From an uncultured Christensenella sp. (lineage in GTDB: Bacteria; Bacillota; Clostridia; Christensenellales; UBA3700): a DNA stretch of 50,560 nucleotides. Position numbers and translations under genes: made by a program. A model generated the notes under the pieces. That model did not search any database and was not told the origin of the DNA. It saw only the letters and a list, made by a program, of their open reading frames with translations. Where the stretch lies: the NCBI GenBank assembly GCA_949284695.1, contig CASDWJ010000001.1:1-50560 (forward strand), given 5' to 3'. Shown here piece after piece: positions 17,969-25,267 of the stretch. How positions within the stretch are numbered: the first letter of the stretch is position 1; the number at the start of each line of letters is the position of its first letter.

Positions 17969-19186
17969 TCAGCGTTTGTCGAGAGGGTATTTCACTTTGC
18001 CCATAAGACAGCGCGTCGGCTCTTTCTCTATCACGAGACCGCAACAGTTGCACATTATACACTTGCTTTTCGTCGCTTCGCCGCTTTTTAGTTTTTTCGC
18101 GAAATTCGGCTCGCAGATGAACGGGCGGCACATCGAGACCGCTTTTATCCCGTCCCTGACCAGCTTTTCCATATCCGCGATATCGGTTATGCCGCCGACG
18201 ACGATCAGATCGGTCGGGACCTGCTCTTTGAGCGCGTACGCCGCGGGCACGTTGTAAAGTCCGAGCGGCTTGGGTTGCGGTATGAGCGGGTTGAACAGCT
18301 TCGCCATCGCGAGGACGACGCGGTTGAGAACGCGCGGCATGCTCGCGAGCGGCTCTCTGTACGCGAAGATCGCGTCCATGGGGAAGCGCTTGGAGCGCAT
18401 AGTGTTCATGCCGTCCTGCACGCTCCCGCAGGAGACCTCGATCGCGTCCACGCCGTATTGTTCGAGAAGTTTCGCAACTTCTGTCGCATAGCCGACGCGC
18501 ATGCCTTTGCTGCGCTTGTCGGTTGCGGAAAGTTTTACCCATATCGGAAAGTCGCCTGCTTTTTCGCGGGCAGATGCGAGTATTTCTTTTACTATGCGCA
18601 TGCGGTTTTCGAGCGAGCCGCCGTATTCGTCTTTACGTTTGTTGCCGTTTTCGGATATGAAATCGTGCAGCAGGTAGCCGTGCGCGAGATGCAGTTGCAC
18701 GCCGTCGTAGCCGTACTCTTTGGCGCGTACGATCGCGGTCACGAAGTCGTTTTCCACGCGCTTTATGTCGTCGGTCGTCATTTCGCGCGCCTTGTCGGGG
18801 TAGAGGAGGTGGCGCTTCGCGGTGGGCGCTATCTTTTTCATGCCGATCGCCTTGCTCGAAGTCTGTCTGCCGCAATGCGCGATCTGTGCGACTATCGCCG
18901 CTCCTTCCGCGTGTACGGCGGCGGTCAGACGCTTGTAGCCGTCGGCATTTCCGGGAGTGAAGAAGGACAGACAGCGCGGGTAATTGGAACGCCCATCGGG
19001 GCTGACTATCGCGTAGCCCTGGATTATGCAGCCGACCTCGTTTTTGGCGAGATACACGTATTTGCGTATCAGATCGTCGGTGACGCCCTCGGTCACGGGA
19101 TCGGCGAGCCCGTCGTGAGTCGCGCTCCTGATTATGCGGTTTTTCATGCGCACTTTGCCTACCGTGCAGTTTTCGAAAAGTTCCAT
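17969..19186 (-). CDS. NADH:flavin oxidoreductase, old yellow enzyme family
   Basis: A 405-residue single-domain TIM-barrel flavoprotein of the old-yellow-enzyme family. Recognisable are the N-terminal MKNRIIRSATHDG, the active-site loop VQLHLAHGYLLHDFISE (His instead of the more usual GAHGYL context), the signature NKRKDEYGGSLENRMR, and FMN-phosphate residues around VVGGIT and MCRPFI. The C-terminus carries a Cys cluster (CIMCNCC...C), like the iron-sulfur site that precedes the second half of 2,4-dienoyl-CoA reductases, but no further domain follows. AAAGGAG precedes the ATG. It is the last gene of a three-gene minus-strand operon, 12 nt after a GH43-like gene; that link with a glycosidase-fold pair is unexplained. 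Confidence 0.88.
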   Translation of the reverse strand: MELFENCTVGKVRMKNRIIRSATHDGLADPVTEGVTDDLIRKYVYLAKNEVGCIIQGYAIVSPDGRSNYPRCLSFFTPGNADGYKRLTAAVHAEGAAIVAQIAHCGRQTSSKAIGMKKIAPTAKRHLLYPDKAREMTTDDIKRVENDFVTAIVRAKEYGYDGVQLHLAHGYLLHDFISENGNKRKDEYGGSLENRMRIVKEILASAREKAGDFPIWVKLSATDKRSKGMRVGYATEVAKLLEQYGVDAIEVSCGSVQDGMNTMRSKRFPMDAIFAYREPLASMPRVLNRVVLAMAKLFNPLIPQPKPLGLYNVPAAYALKEQVPTDLIVVGGITDIADMEKLVRDGIKAVSMCRPFICEPNFAKKLKSGEATKSKCIMCNCCGLVIEKEPTRCLMGKVKYPLDKR

Positions 19187-19198
19187 TGTCCGCTCCTT

Positions 19199-20218
19199 TT
19201 ATTTGCCGTAGCGCCCGATAAGCGCTTCGTATTGAGTGTCGGTTATGCTCATCACGCTGCCGTGCCTCGGCGAGAAAGAGAAGTCGTAATCCGAGGGATC
19301 GACGCGCTTGAAAGATGTCATATCCTCTGTCTGCTGAAGCACGAATTTGCCTTTGCTGTAACAGTCGAGCATCATCACATAGCTGTCCGTGCCTGTGATG
19401 TTGTATATGAAATTGCCTTCAACATCGGTATAAAAGACGCTGACGACGGGGTCGTCGGGGAGAGTATAAGGTCCGCTCGGCGAAGTTGCCGTCGCGTAGC
19501 AGATATTGCTTTCGTTTTCGTCCTTATAGTACATATAGTAAACGCCGTCTTTTTCTATGATGTCGGCGTCGATCGCGTCCTTGCCGCCCGGGGGAGCGAA
19601 CAGTATCGCGGGGTCGGTCGTGAGCTTTGTGAAATCGTCAGTATAAGCGTACCATATCACGGTGCCGCTCCAGCCCTTTTCCTCGCTGTTTTCGCAGTTT
19701 GTCCAGTAGAGCATATACGCGCCTTTTTCTTCGTCCCATATAGCCTGCGGCGCCCAGGCGCGCACGGTGTCGGGCAGACCGTATTCACGCATATCTATCA
19801 ACCCGACTTCTTCCCAGTCGAGAAGGTCAGAACTGTGCCATACGATAATGCGGTGATTGGACGACCAGCCGTCCTCGCTCTTCATATCCGTCGCGAGAAT
19901 ATAATAAGTCCCGTCCTCTGCCCTGAACAGATACGGGTCGCGCGCGCTTTTCGTGCCGAGCGTCTGTTCTATCACGGGTTTATTGCCGTTGAGAGGAGTG
20001 AACAGATAGCCGTCCTCGCTGACCGCAAAGCATATACGCTCCTGCTCGGGCTCGTTGCCCGTAAAGTATGCCATGAGATATTTGCCGATAGTGCTTTCAG
20101 CCTTGTCCGCATAGTCGATTATGCCCGTAAAGTAAAGCGTGACGGGCAGTACCACCGCGACGAGAACAGTCAGCGCCGCGACGACGCAGACGATTGCAAC
20201 TTTTGCTTTTTTAGTCAT
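19199..20218 (-). CDS. Membrane-anchored GH43-like protein (second copy)
   Basis: A 339-residue protein with an N-terminal signal anchor (about residues 5-32) and a five-bladed beta-propeller pattern of GH43 enzymes facing outward. The three usual acidic residues seem present: Asp94 in SARDPYLF (base), Asp217 in AIDADIIEKDG (pKa modulator) and Glu267 in DVEGNF (acid). RAWAPQAIWD lies between them. I take ATG 20218 as start because GGGGGA precedes it and the length then equals that of its tandem partner; a GTG 24 bp upstream is possible. It is 41 nt downstream of the paralogue and 12 nt upstream of the oxidoreductase. Likely an alpha-L-arabinofuranosidase or beta-xylosidase type activity at the cell surface; substrate not predictable. 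Confidence 0.82.
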   Translation of the reverse strand: MTKKAKVAIVCVVAALTVLVAVVLPVTLYFTGIIDYADKAESTIGKYLMAYFTGNEPEQERICFAVSEDGYLFTPLNGNKPVIEQTLGTKSARDPYLFRAEDGTYYILATDMKSEDGWSSNHRIIVWHSSDLLDWEEVGLIDMREYGLPDTVRAWAPQAIWDEEKGAYMLYWTNCENSEEKGWSGTVIWYAYTDDFTKLTTDPAILFAPPGGKDAIDADIIEKDGVYYMYYKDENESNICYATATSPSGPYTLPDDPVVSVFYTDVEGNFIYNITGTDSYVMMLDCYSKGKFVLQQTEDMTSFKRVDPSDYDFSFSPRHGSVMSITDTQYEALIGRYGK

Positions 20219-20259
20219 AAAAATCCCCCAAAATTTTCGCACCCGTGTAGTTTATATCC

Positions 20260-21279
20260 TTATTCTCCATATGCGTCGCGCAGCGCCTGAAGCTCTTTTT
20301 CCGTGACAGCAAGCACGGCGCCGTGGCGCGGCGAGAAGTTGAAGTCGTAGTCGGTCTGCTTGACGCGTTTGAAGTTGACGAGGTCTGTGGACTGTTGAAG
20401 ATAGAAGCGCCCGTCCTTGTAGCTGTCCATCAGCATCAGCCAGACGTCGGAGCCTATCAGTTTGTAGACGAAACTTCCTTCGACGCCCTGATAGCGCACG
20501 TTGACGACGTTTTTCTCGGGAGCGGTATAGCCGCCGTTTATCCTGTCGGAGACCGCATAACATATGTCGTCTATCCCCTGATCTTTGTAATACAGATAGA
20601 ACTTGCCGTCCTTTCTGACGATATCTCCGTCTATGCAATCCGCTTCGCTTGCGGTGCGGAAGAGCACCTCGGGAGTTGTCTCGAATCGAGTGAAGTCCTT
20701 GGTATACGCATACCACAGGCAGGTCTCTGTCGAGGTGCCCGCCGCTTCGTCCAGCCATTGACTTGACGAATAATAGACCATATACATCTGTTTTTCGTTG
20801 TCCCATATCGCCTGAGGCGCCCAGGCGCGGTTGGTACCTTCGACGTAATCGCGCACGTCTATCACGGTCTCGTTTTCCCAGTTGACGAGGTCGGTCGACG
20901 ACCAGGTGATTATAGAATGGTTGCTCGTCCAGCCCAGCTCGCTCCGCATATCCGTCGCGACCATATAAAATTTGCCGTCCCTGCCGCGCGTTATGTGAGG
21001 ATCTCGCGCGCATCCGGTGCCGAGAGTCTGCGTTATTATCGGCTCGTTGCCGTTGAGCGGAGAGAAGTTGTAGCCGTCCTCGCTGACAGCAAAGCGTATG
21101 CTTTCGTTCTCGGGTTCGTTGCCGCCGAAGTACACGAGCAGATAACCGCCCTTGTCGGTCGGCTCGGGAGAGGCGTAGTCTATGTAGCCCATAATATAAA
21201 GGACGAGGGGGACGGTGATAACCGTTGCGAGAAATACGAGCGCCGCGCACGTGGCGACGATTTTGACTGTCTTATTCAT
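20260..21279 (-). CDS. Membrane-anchored GH43-like protein (first copy)
   Basis: A 339-residue tandem paralogue of the downstream gene with the same architecture: signal anchor (residues 5-31), then a GH43-like propeller. The triad positions match: Asp93 (CARDPHI), Asp217 (CIDGDIVRKDG) and Glu267 (GVEGSF). Both copies share RAWAPQAIWD and end in a propeller-closing strand (DFNFSPRHGAVLAV here). It is first in the operon, with a TTGACC/TAAAAT promoter and AGGTG just before the ATG. The clear family resemblance with many substitutions indicates an old duplication with possible divergence in specificity. Confidence 0.82.
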   Translation of the reverse strand: MNKTVKIVATCAALVFLATVITVPLVLYIMGYIDYASPEPTDKGGYLLVYFGGNEPENESIRFAVSEDGYNFSPLNGNEPIITQTLGTGCARDPHITRGRDGKFYMVATDMRSELGWTSNHSIITWSSTDLVNWENETVIDVRDYVEGTNRAWAPQAIWDNEKQMYMVYYSSSQWLDEAAGTSTETCLWYAYTKDFTRFETTPEVLFRTASEADCIDGDIVRKDGKFYLYYKDQGIDDICYAVSDRINGGYTAPEKNVVNVRYQGVEGSFVYKLIGSDVWLMLMDSYKDGRFYLQQSTDLVNFKRVKQTDYDFNFSPRHGAVLAVTEKELQALRDAYGE

Positions 21280-21296
21280 AAAGCACCTATATCTAT

Positions 21297-21325
21297 ATTT
21301 TAAATTAAAAAAGGCCGCAGGTCAA
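21297..21325 (-). promoter_or_regulatory. Promoter of the GH43/oxidoreductase operon
   Basis: On the minus strand TTGACC (21325-21320) and TAAAAT (21302-21297) are 17 bp apart, about 18 bp before the first gene. Confidence 0.75.
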
Positions 21326-21380
21326 CGGGTTTTGGAAAAACGTGCGGTTGAGACTTGTTTGCCAAAAAACGCGCAAATCA

Positions 21381-21409
21381 TTGCGTGCGCACCGTACGTA
21401 TGATAAAAT
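21381..21409 (+). promoter_or_regulatory. Promoter of the 21453 gene
   Basis: TTGCGT (21381-21386), 17-bp spacer, TAAAAT (21404-21409). Nearly the same boxes recur before the next gene. Confidence 0.75.
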
Positions 21410-21452
21410 ATTATCGGTCGGGGCACAAGCTCCGTGGAAAGAGAGGATGAGT

Positions 21453-22013
21453 ATGGACAACGAAAAGTTTATGGCAGACTATGCGCGCGCTTTGCAGGAA
21501 ACAGAGCGCCTCGGCAAGACTTTTGAAAGCAAAATGAAGACCCTCGACAAGAAATTCAGCGCGGAGTATTTCGTCTGGATGCTCGAGAACCTTCTGCAAT
21601 ATTCTTTTATCGAGCTTGCAAAGGCGGACAAAAACGTGTCGCTTGCCGAAGTCGTACTCTCCAAAAGGATAATAAAATACGCAGACATCGTGTCTCTCGG
21701 CAATATCTTTCTCAATGAAAAGTACGATTGGGCAGACTTTGTCAATGCCGATCCCGCTTTCGTTGAAGAATGGCTTGAAAAGGTCGACAAGTATCTCGAC
21801 CCGATGCAGTATACGTTCGTGTCGCAATTCGCTACCTTTGATTTCAATATGGAGGGCGACTCGTTTGCCGAGGTCAGCAAGGGATTGAATGCGGTGCTTA
21901 ACGCCTTCGTCAACGTGGACGACAACGAGTCCGAAGAAGAAAAGTCGGCGGTGACGGGATGCAGGATAATGGTTACGATGCGCGAGATCGGGAAGCTGTT
22001 GAATGGCAGATGA
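21453..22013 (+). CDS. Unknown all-helical protein, TerB-like resemblance (copy A)
   Basis: A 186-residue soluble protein I do not recognise. It is predicted mostly helical and acidic, with no signal or membrane segment. I choose ATG 21453, since GAGAGG lies 6 nt upstream; ATG 21447 is abutted by the same site. Two segments, YSFIELAKADKNVSLAEVVL and DDNESEEEKSAVTGCRIMV, match the pattern of the next gene and loosely recall the Asp-Gly-x-x-x-x-x-E repeats of TerB-like proteins. It is monocistronic, with a strong promoter and a terminator 6 nt after the stop. Confidence 0.8.
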   Translation: MDNEKFMADYARALQETERLGKTFESKMKTLDKKFSAEYFVWMLENLLQYSFIELAKADKNVSLAEVVLSKRIIKYADIVSLGNIFLNEKYDWADFVNADPAFVEEWLEKVDKYLDPMQYTFVSQFATFDFNMEGDSFAEVSKGLNAVLNAFVNVDDNESEEEKSAVTGCRIMVTMREIGKLLNGR

Positions 22014-22019
22014 AAAGAG

Positions 22020-22044
22020 AGAAGCCTCAGGGCTTCTTTTTTTT
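22020..22044 (+). terminator. Terminator of copy A gene
   Basis: AGAAGCC (22020-22026) pairs with GGCTTCT (22031-22037) with loop TCAG, followed by eight T residues. Confidence 0.9.
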
Positions 22045-22067
22045 GCGATCGGTTTTTTATAAAGTGG

Positions 22068-22096
22068 TTGCAAAAGACGGCGGCTTATGCTAAAAT
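22068..22096 (+). promoter_or_regulatory. Promoter of the 22145 gene
   Basis: TTGCAA (22068-22073), 17-bp spacer, TAAAAT (22091-22096). Confidence 0.75.
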
Positions 22097-22144
22097 ATTC
22101 TTAACAGGCATAGAATTGCCGAAAAAGTTGTGAGGAATACTAAA

Positions 22145-22768
22145 GTGAACGAAGTGATCAACGTCGGAGCGATTGACGAAAAATACGCGCTTTTAAAAGA
22201 AGAACTCGTCAGAATAGGCGGTTGCGTCGGGAGCAACAGATTTATAAAGGATAAAGACGGCAGATCCGTTGAGACTACCGAAGATCGTTTTTTGTGGCTT
22301 TACGACGTGTTTCTCGAGTTGAGTATGCTCGAGCTGTCGTGTGCAGGCGGCAACGTAGCGTCGCAACAGGTGGAGTTCGCGCGCGATTTTGCGGTAAAGA
22401 CGAGGCACGAGAGCATAGTCGACGTCGTTCAGGATCTGTACGGCAAAGACGGGGCGGATTACGGCTGGGAGAGCGTTGTCGCGGCAAAGTCGTCGTCGGT
22501 ACGCAGAATGACTGCCGTGATGAAGAAGAATCTGCGCGCGCAGGCGGACAGCTTCGCAGAAGCGTTCGCTACCGCAGTCGCGGCAAACGGCGGCAACGCG
22601 TTGGAGACGCTCAGGCAGAGCGCAACGCTTTCGCTCGTGGCATGCGCGCAGGCAGACGGCGAAGTCACTCCCGAAGAAGAAGACAAGATGACGAATTGCT
22701 TTATCGTCGCGATCATCAACGACATAGCGAGACGGCTTGCCAACTTCAGATTCAAAAAAAATCAATAA
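22145..22768 (+). CDS. Unknown all-helical protein, TerB-like resemblance (copy B)
   Basis: A 207-residue protein, a distant paralogue of the preceding gene. Shared features are LELSMLELSCAGGNVASQQV against copy A's FIELAKADKNVSL, and a C-terminal helix pair ADGEVTPEEEDKMTNCFIV... IARRL against copy A's SEEEKSAVTGC...IGKLL. ADGEVTPEE is typical of the TerB-like or EF-hand-like acidic loop. The start is taken as GTG 22145, because GAGG lies 9 nt upstream; another GTG at 22130 overlaps that site. The gene has its own promoter and a near-copy of the terminator that ends copy A. Function unknown; tellurite resistance should not be inferred. Confidence 0.78.
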   Translation: MNEVINVGAIDEKYALLKEELVRIGGCVGSNRFIKDKDGRSVETTEDRFLWLYDVFLELSMLELSCAGGNVASQQVEFARDFAVKTRHESIVDVVQDLYGKDGADYGWESVVAAKSSSVRRMTAVMKKNLRAQADSFAEAFATAVAANGGNALETLRQSATLSLVACAQADGEVTPEEEDKMTNCFIVAIINDIARRLANFRFKKNQ

Positions 22769-22778
22769 CGTCATAAAG

Positions 22779-22802
22779 GAAGCCGCAAGGCTTCTTTTTT
22801 TT
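22779..22802 (+). terminator. Terminator of copy B gene
   Basis: GAAGCC (22779-22784) pairs with GGCTTC (22789-22794), GCAA loop, then eight T residues. Same stem sequence as the terminator at 22020. Confidence 0.9.
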
Positions 22803-22852
22803 GCGAGCGTGCGCGGCGGTAAGTAAAAATTTTTATTTTGGCGAAAAAACGA

Positions 22853-22881
22853 TAGACAAAACGCAAATCGTATGATAATAT
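22853..22881 (+). promoter_or_regulatory. Probable tRNA promoter
   Basis: TAGACA (22853-22858), 17-bp spacer, TAATAT (22876-22881) within an AT-rich stretch, about 40 bp before the tRNA. Confidence 0.5.
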
Positions 22882-22921
22882 AATAATACTTCTTGACGCG
22901 TTTGCGGCAGGAAAAGAACGC

Positions 22922-22996
22922 GGCTCTGTGGTCCAGCGGTTAAGACTCAGCCCTCTCACGGCTGCTACTGGGGTTCGATTCCCCACAGAGTCACCA
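22922..22996 (+). tRNA. tRNA-Glu (anticodon CTC)
   Basis: Cloverleaf: acceptor GGCTCTG with CAGAGTC, anticodon stem CAGCC/GGCTG around loop CTCTCAC (anticodon CTC), T arm GGGG-TTCGATT-CCCC, discriminator A, and an encoded CCA (22994-22996). A terminator begins 8 nt later. Confidence 0.95.
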
Positions 22997-23003
22997 ACAC
23001 ATG

Positions 23004-23032
23004 TTTGCCACCCTTTTCGGGTGGCAAATTTT
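23004..23032 (+). terminator. Terminator of tRNA-Glu
   Basis: TTTGCCACCC (23004-23013) pairs perfectly with GGGTGGCAAA (23019-23028), then TTTT. Confidence 0.85.
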
Positions 23033-23042
23033 ATATATCCGA

Positions 23043-23151
23043 GGGGATTCTCACCCCAGACGTCTGCTCACACGTTCGCATCCGTGACTGGGTGCACGCG
23101 ATTGTCTGCGGGGCAGATACCCTGACGGCAATCGCTGAAAGGCGAATCCCC
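23043..23151 (+). other. Compact structured segment between two tRNA-Glu 3' ends
   Basis: About 109 bp closed by GGGGATTC (23043-23050) with GAATCCCC (23144-23151). Inside are GCGATTG (23098-23104) with CAATCGC (23129-23135), itself enclosing TCTGC-GGG-GCAGA (23105-23117), and a CACCCCAG/CTGGGTG pair (23052-23059 with 23088-23094). The density of complementary segments exceeds that of ordinary spacer. It could be a structured RNA or a remnant of an inserted element; I recognise no family. Confidence 0.55.
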
Positions 23152-23163
23152 ACAGAGTCACCA
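23147..23163 (+). repeat. Direct repeat of tRNA-Glu 3' end, attachment-site-like
   Basis: TCCCCACAGAGTCACCA here is identical over 17 bp to 22980-22996, the 3' end of tRNA-Glu including CCA. Duplication of a tRNA 3' end is the usual trace of integration at a tRNA gene, but the two copies are only 167 bp apart and no integrase lies between them. Confidence 0.65.
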
Positions 23164-23166
23164 GAA

Positions 23167-23197
23167 AAGATGCGCTTTACGGCGCGTCTTTTTTTTG
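23167..23197 (+). terminator. Terminator after the tRNA-end repeat
   Basis: AAGATGCGC (23167-23175) pairs with GCGCGTCTT (23182-23190), one T-G wobble, followed by a long T run. It follows the second tRNA 3' copy by only 3 nt. Confidence 0.85.
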
Positions 23198-23297
23198 TTT
23201 TTGCAATCTTTTTTTGCGGCTTTGTCGCCGCGTGCCGACGTTGAGTTTAGCGCGCTTTTTTTGTCGGGTGAATCACGGTATATCTTTTTCCAAATTA

Positions 23298-23350
23298 TGG
23301 CAATTTAAAAAGACGATAGCCAAATGCTGGCAATGTCACTTTGTTATAAT
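23298..23350 (+). promoter_or_regulatory. -10 box with TGGCAAT direct repeats
   Basis: A perfect TATAAT (23345-23350) has no good -35 box but lies downstream of two TGGCAAT repeats (23298-23304, 23328-23334; 30 bp apart, on the same helix face). This suggests an activator-dependent promoter. The 230 bp to the next start hold a hairpin near 23440-23460 and no other gene. Confidence 0.4.
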
Positions 23351-23583
23351 CGTATCGTAAAGGCGCGCCGATGGCGTTTTGTCGCAACCGTTTAGAGGAG
23401 TCTGCCTTTTAGAATTTACATAGGAGAAATCAAGGGATCGTACGCATTTTCATGCGGACGGCTTTAAACGGAATAATTGCAACCGCAGTTATTCCGTATA
23501 GGGTACACCGATTCTGGCAGGTCAATGCTACAATGAAATCACCGGGAATAAAAACGGATTGCGCAATTCTTCAAAGGAAGAAG

Positions 23584-23802
23584 ATGAACAAAACAATGAC
23601 GGCACTGTACCTGACGTGGTTACTCTGCACGCAAGGCTATTTCCAGAAAGGGAAAGTCATGGCGTGCAACGAGATCTCGCAGCGCACTTTTTGTCGCGCC
23701 ATCGCCGAGATCAAGATGTTTCTTATAGAATACGGTATACCAAAAGAACTGGTATACGAAAAGAAGAATTCGAGGTATTTACTCAGAGATATCGAATTCT
23801 GA
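23584..23802 (+). CDS. Small helix-turn-helix protein
   Basis: A 72-residue protein. CNEISQRTFCRAIAEIKMFL fits the recognition-helix pattern of DeoR/WYL-type winged helices (sequence S-x-R-T-x-x-R-x-I-x-x-L), and YLTWLLCTQGYFQKGKVMA fits the preceding helices. The effector domain of such regulators is absent, so it is either a stand-alone DNA-binding protein or a truncated one. AAGGAAG lies 5 nt before the ATG. A longer in-frame start at 23452 lacks a ribosome binding site at the right distance. The last 24 bp overlap the tail of the convergent regulator gene. A rho-independent terminator reading in its direction follows at once, which supports a real transcription unit. Confidence 0.6.
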   Translation: MNKTMTALYLTWLLCTQGYFQKGKVMACNEISQRTFCRAIAEIKMFLIEYGIPKELVYEKKNSRYLLRDIEF

Positions 23803-25248
23803 ACCGTAAGCCCTTACGAACGCGTCGTAGGGGCTTTCTTTTGCGTCCGAATAACCCATAGCGTCGCAGATAGTCTTTATGAACGGCGCGTAGTCGTTGA
23901 AATAGTCTTCGCGGAGTTGCTTTTTGTATTCGTCCGACCATTGACGCGTTTCGTCGTAATAGTAACCCGTCGTCGCGTTGCACGAGAGCTTGTGCGCCGC
24001 GGCAGACGCTTCGGCGAGCGCGGTCGCGAGGTCTTCGAGCCCCGCCGTTTTTGCGATCTCTCGCGCCTCGTCGAGATAGGAGCAGATGTACAGAGGATAA
24101 TAACGCACGTGGTATTCAAGGTCTATTTCAGTGTTGACAGTATCGAAACAGCCGTATATCGAAGCGGCGGTGTCGAATTGTTCGTTCAACGAAAACTCGT
24201 CGAACGGATTGCTGAAGTAAGAGCGGAAATAAGCGAAATAGCCGAACAGCTTGTCAAAGTCGGCTTCTATCTTCATAAAAAGATCGTTTATTTCTACCGC
24301 GTTCTCACCGTAAACGCGCTCGTCGAGCCATACCGCCTGCCATATCGCGTATACGGTCTTGTCCGAAGTGATCTGTATCTGCTTCTCAAAACATTCGCCC
24401 GACCCGTCCTCGGCGGTGTTCCAGCCTTTGAAGACGTAGCCGTCTTTCGAGGGAGATGACAGGAGGAAGTAATCCTTGTTGGAGACCTTGCTCGTCGACA
24501 CCCTTTGGTCGGCAAAGTCGTCGACAAGGGTAAGCGTGTAGACGGTGTTGGTCTCTTTTACCAGCGTTTCGTATTTTGCCGCTACGTCGTTGTATTTTTC
24601 GACAATGTCTTTATTTTCGGCGACGGTCGTTTCGTATTTGTTTTTATAGTCGAGCAGCGATGCGTTCTGCGTGAAGGAGACCGCACTCAGCACTATGAAC
24701 GCGACGAGAAGACAGGTAACGATCGCGGTCGCCAGCTTCCAGCGTTTGAGCAGTCGCCATATCCTTGCCGATCTCGCGTCTCCGATCGGACGCGCCGTTA
24801 CGGGCGACGACATGTCGGCTTTGAGCGAGAACAGTTCGGTCGGCGTGACCGCGTAGAGCGCGCAGAGATCTTTGAGAGTCACGGCATCGGGGAGAAGTTT
24901 TGCGTTTTCCCATTTTGCGACCGTGCTCTGGTTTACGTATAGCTGTTTTGCCACTTCGCTCTGAGTGAGTTTGCACCTTGTGCGCAGAGAGGCGAGGAAA
25001 GCCGCAAAGCGGCTCGCGTCGAAGTCGGAAGAAAGAGGAGGCGCGCCGTCGTCCTCGCCCGTGATAAGAACGCTTACGCTTACCTGAAGCGCGCGCGAAA
25101 GGGCGGGCATTTTGTCTGCACCCGGGAAGCTGTCTCCGCGTTCCCACTTGCCCACGGACTGAAAGGATATGTTGCATTCCGAGGCGATGTCCTGCTGAGT
25201 CTTGCCCAGTTCTTTTCTTCTCTGTCTGATAATTTCGTGTATTTCCAT
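23779..25248 (-). CDS. Membrane-anchored double-HTH regulator with InlB-type repeat
   Basis: A 489-residue protein with an unusual layout. Two XRE/Cro helix-turn-helix domains (residues about 4-58, KTQQDIASECNISFQSVGKW; and 83-140, LTQSEVAKQLYVNQSTVAKW) are followed by one membrane helix (172-193), a coiled coil (196-233), an InlB/Listeria-Bacteroides-type repeat (about 260-303, GYVFKGWNTAEDGSG ... VYAIW) and a helical outer domain to the end. The predicted topology puts DNA-binding domains inside and the repeat outside, as in a one-component transmembrane sensor. I start at ATG 25248 behind AGGAG, not at an in-frame start 72 bp upstream that overlaps the -10 box. It has a consensus promoter and is divergent from two small membrane protein genes. 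Confidence 0.85.
   Translation of the reverse strand: MEIHEIIRQRRKELGKTQQDIASECNISFQSVGKWERGDSFPGADKMPALSRALQVSVSVLITGEDDGAPPLSSDFDASRFAAFLASLRTRCKLTQSEVAKQLYVNQSTVAKWENAKLLPDAVTLKDLCALYAVTPTELFSLKADMSSPVTARPIGDARSARIWRLLKRWKLATAIVTCLLVAFIVLSAVSFTQNASLLDYKNKYETTVAENKDIVEKYNDVAAKYETLVKETNTVYTLTLVDDFADQRVSTSKVSNKDYFLLSSPSKDGYVFKGWNTAEDGSGECFEKQIQITSDKTVYAIWQAVWLDERVYGENAVEINDLFMKIEADFDKLFGYFAYFRSYFSNPFDEFSLNEQFDTAASIYGCFDTVNTEIDLEYHVRYYPLYICSYLDEAREIAKTAGLEDLATALAEASAAAHKLSCNATTGYYYDETRQWSDEYKKQLREDYFNDYAPFIKTICDAMGYSDAKESPYDAFVRAYGSEFDISE
23808..23842 (+). terminator. Terminator of the small HTH gene, inside the opposite gene
   Basis: AAGCCCTTACG (23808-23818) pairs with CGTAGGGGCTT (23826-23836), one T-G wobble, then TCTTTT. 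The element lies within the last codons of the minus-strand regulator, with the T run only in the plus direction. Confidence 0.75.
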
Positions 25249-25267
25249 AAAGCCACTCCTCAAAGCA

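Noticed and set aside
18275-20290. 671-residue plus-strand open frame opposite the oxidoreductase and GH43 gene
   Set aside because: It crosses the junction between two well-supported minus-strand genes, and its translation has no domain pattern.
21453-22768. Tellurite-resistance assignment for the two TerB-like paralogues
   Set aside because: The resemblance is a short acidic loop only; other ter genes are absent.
22928-23244. Short open frames across the tRNA and the structured segment
   Set aside because: They run through the tRNA and two terminators; a common type of false gene.
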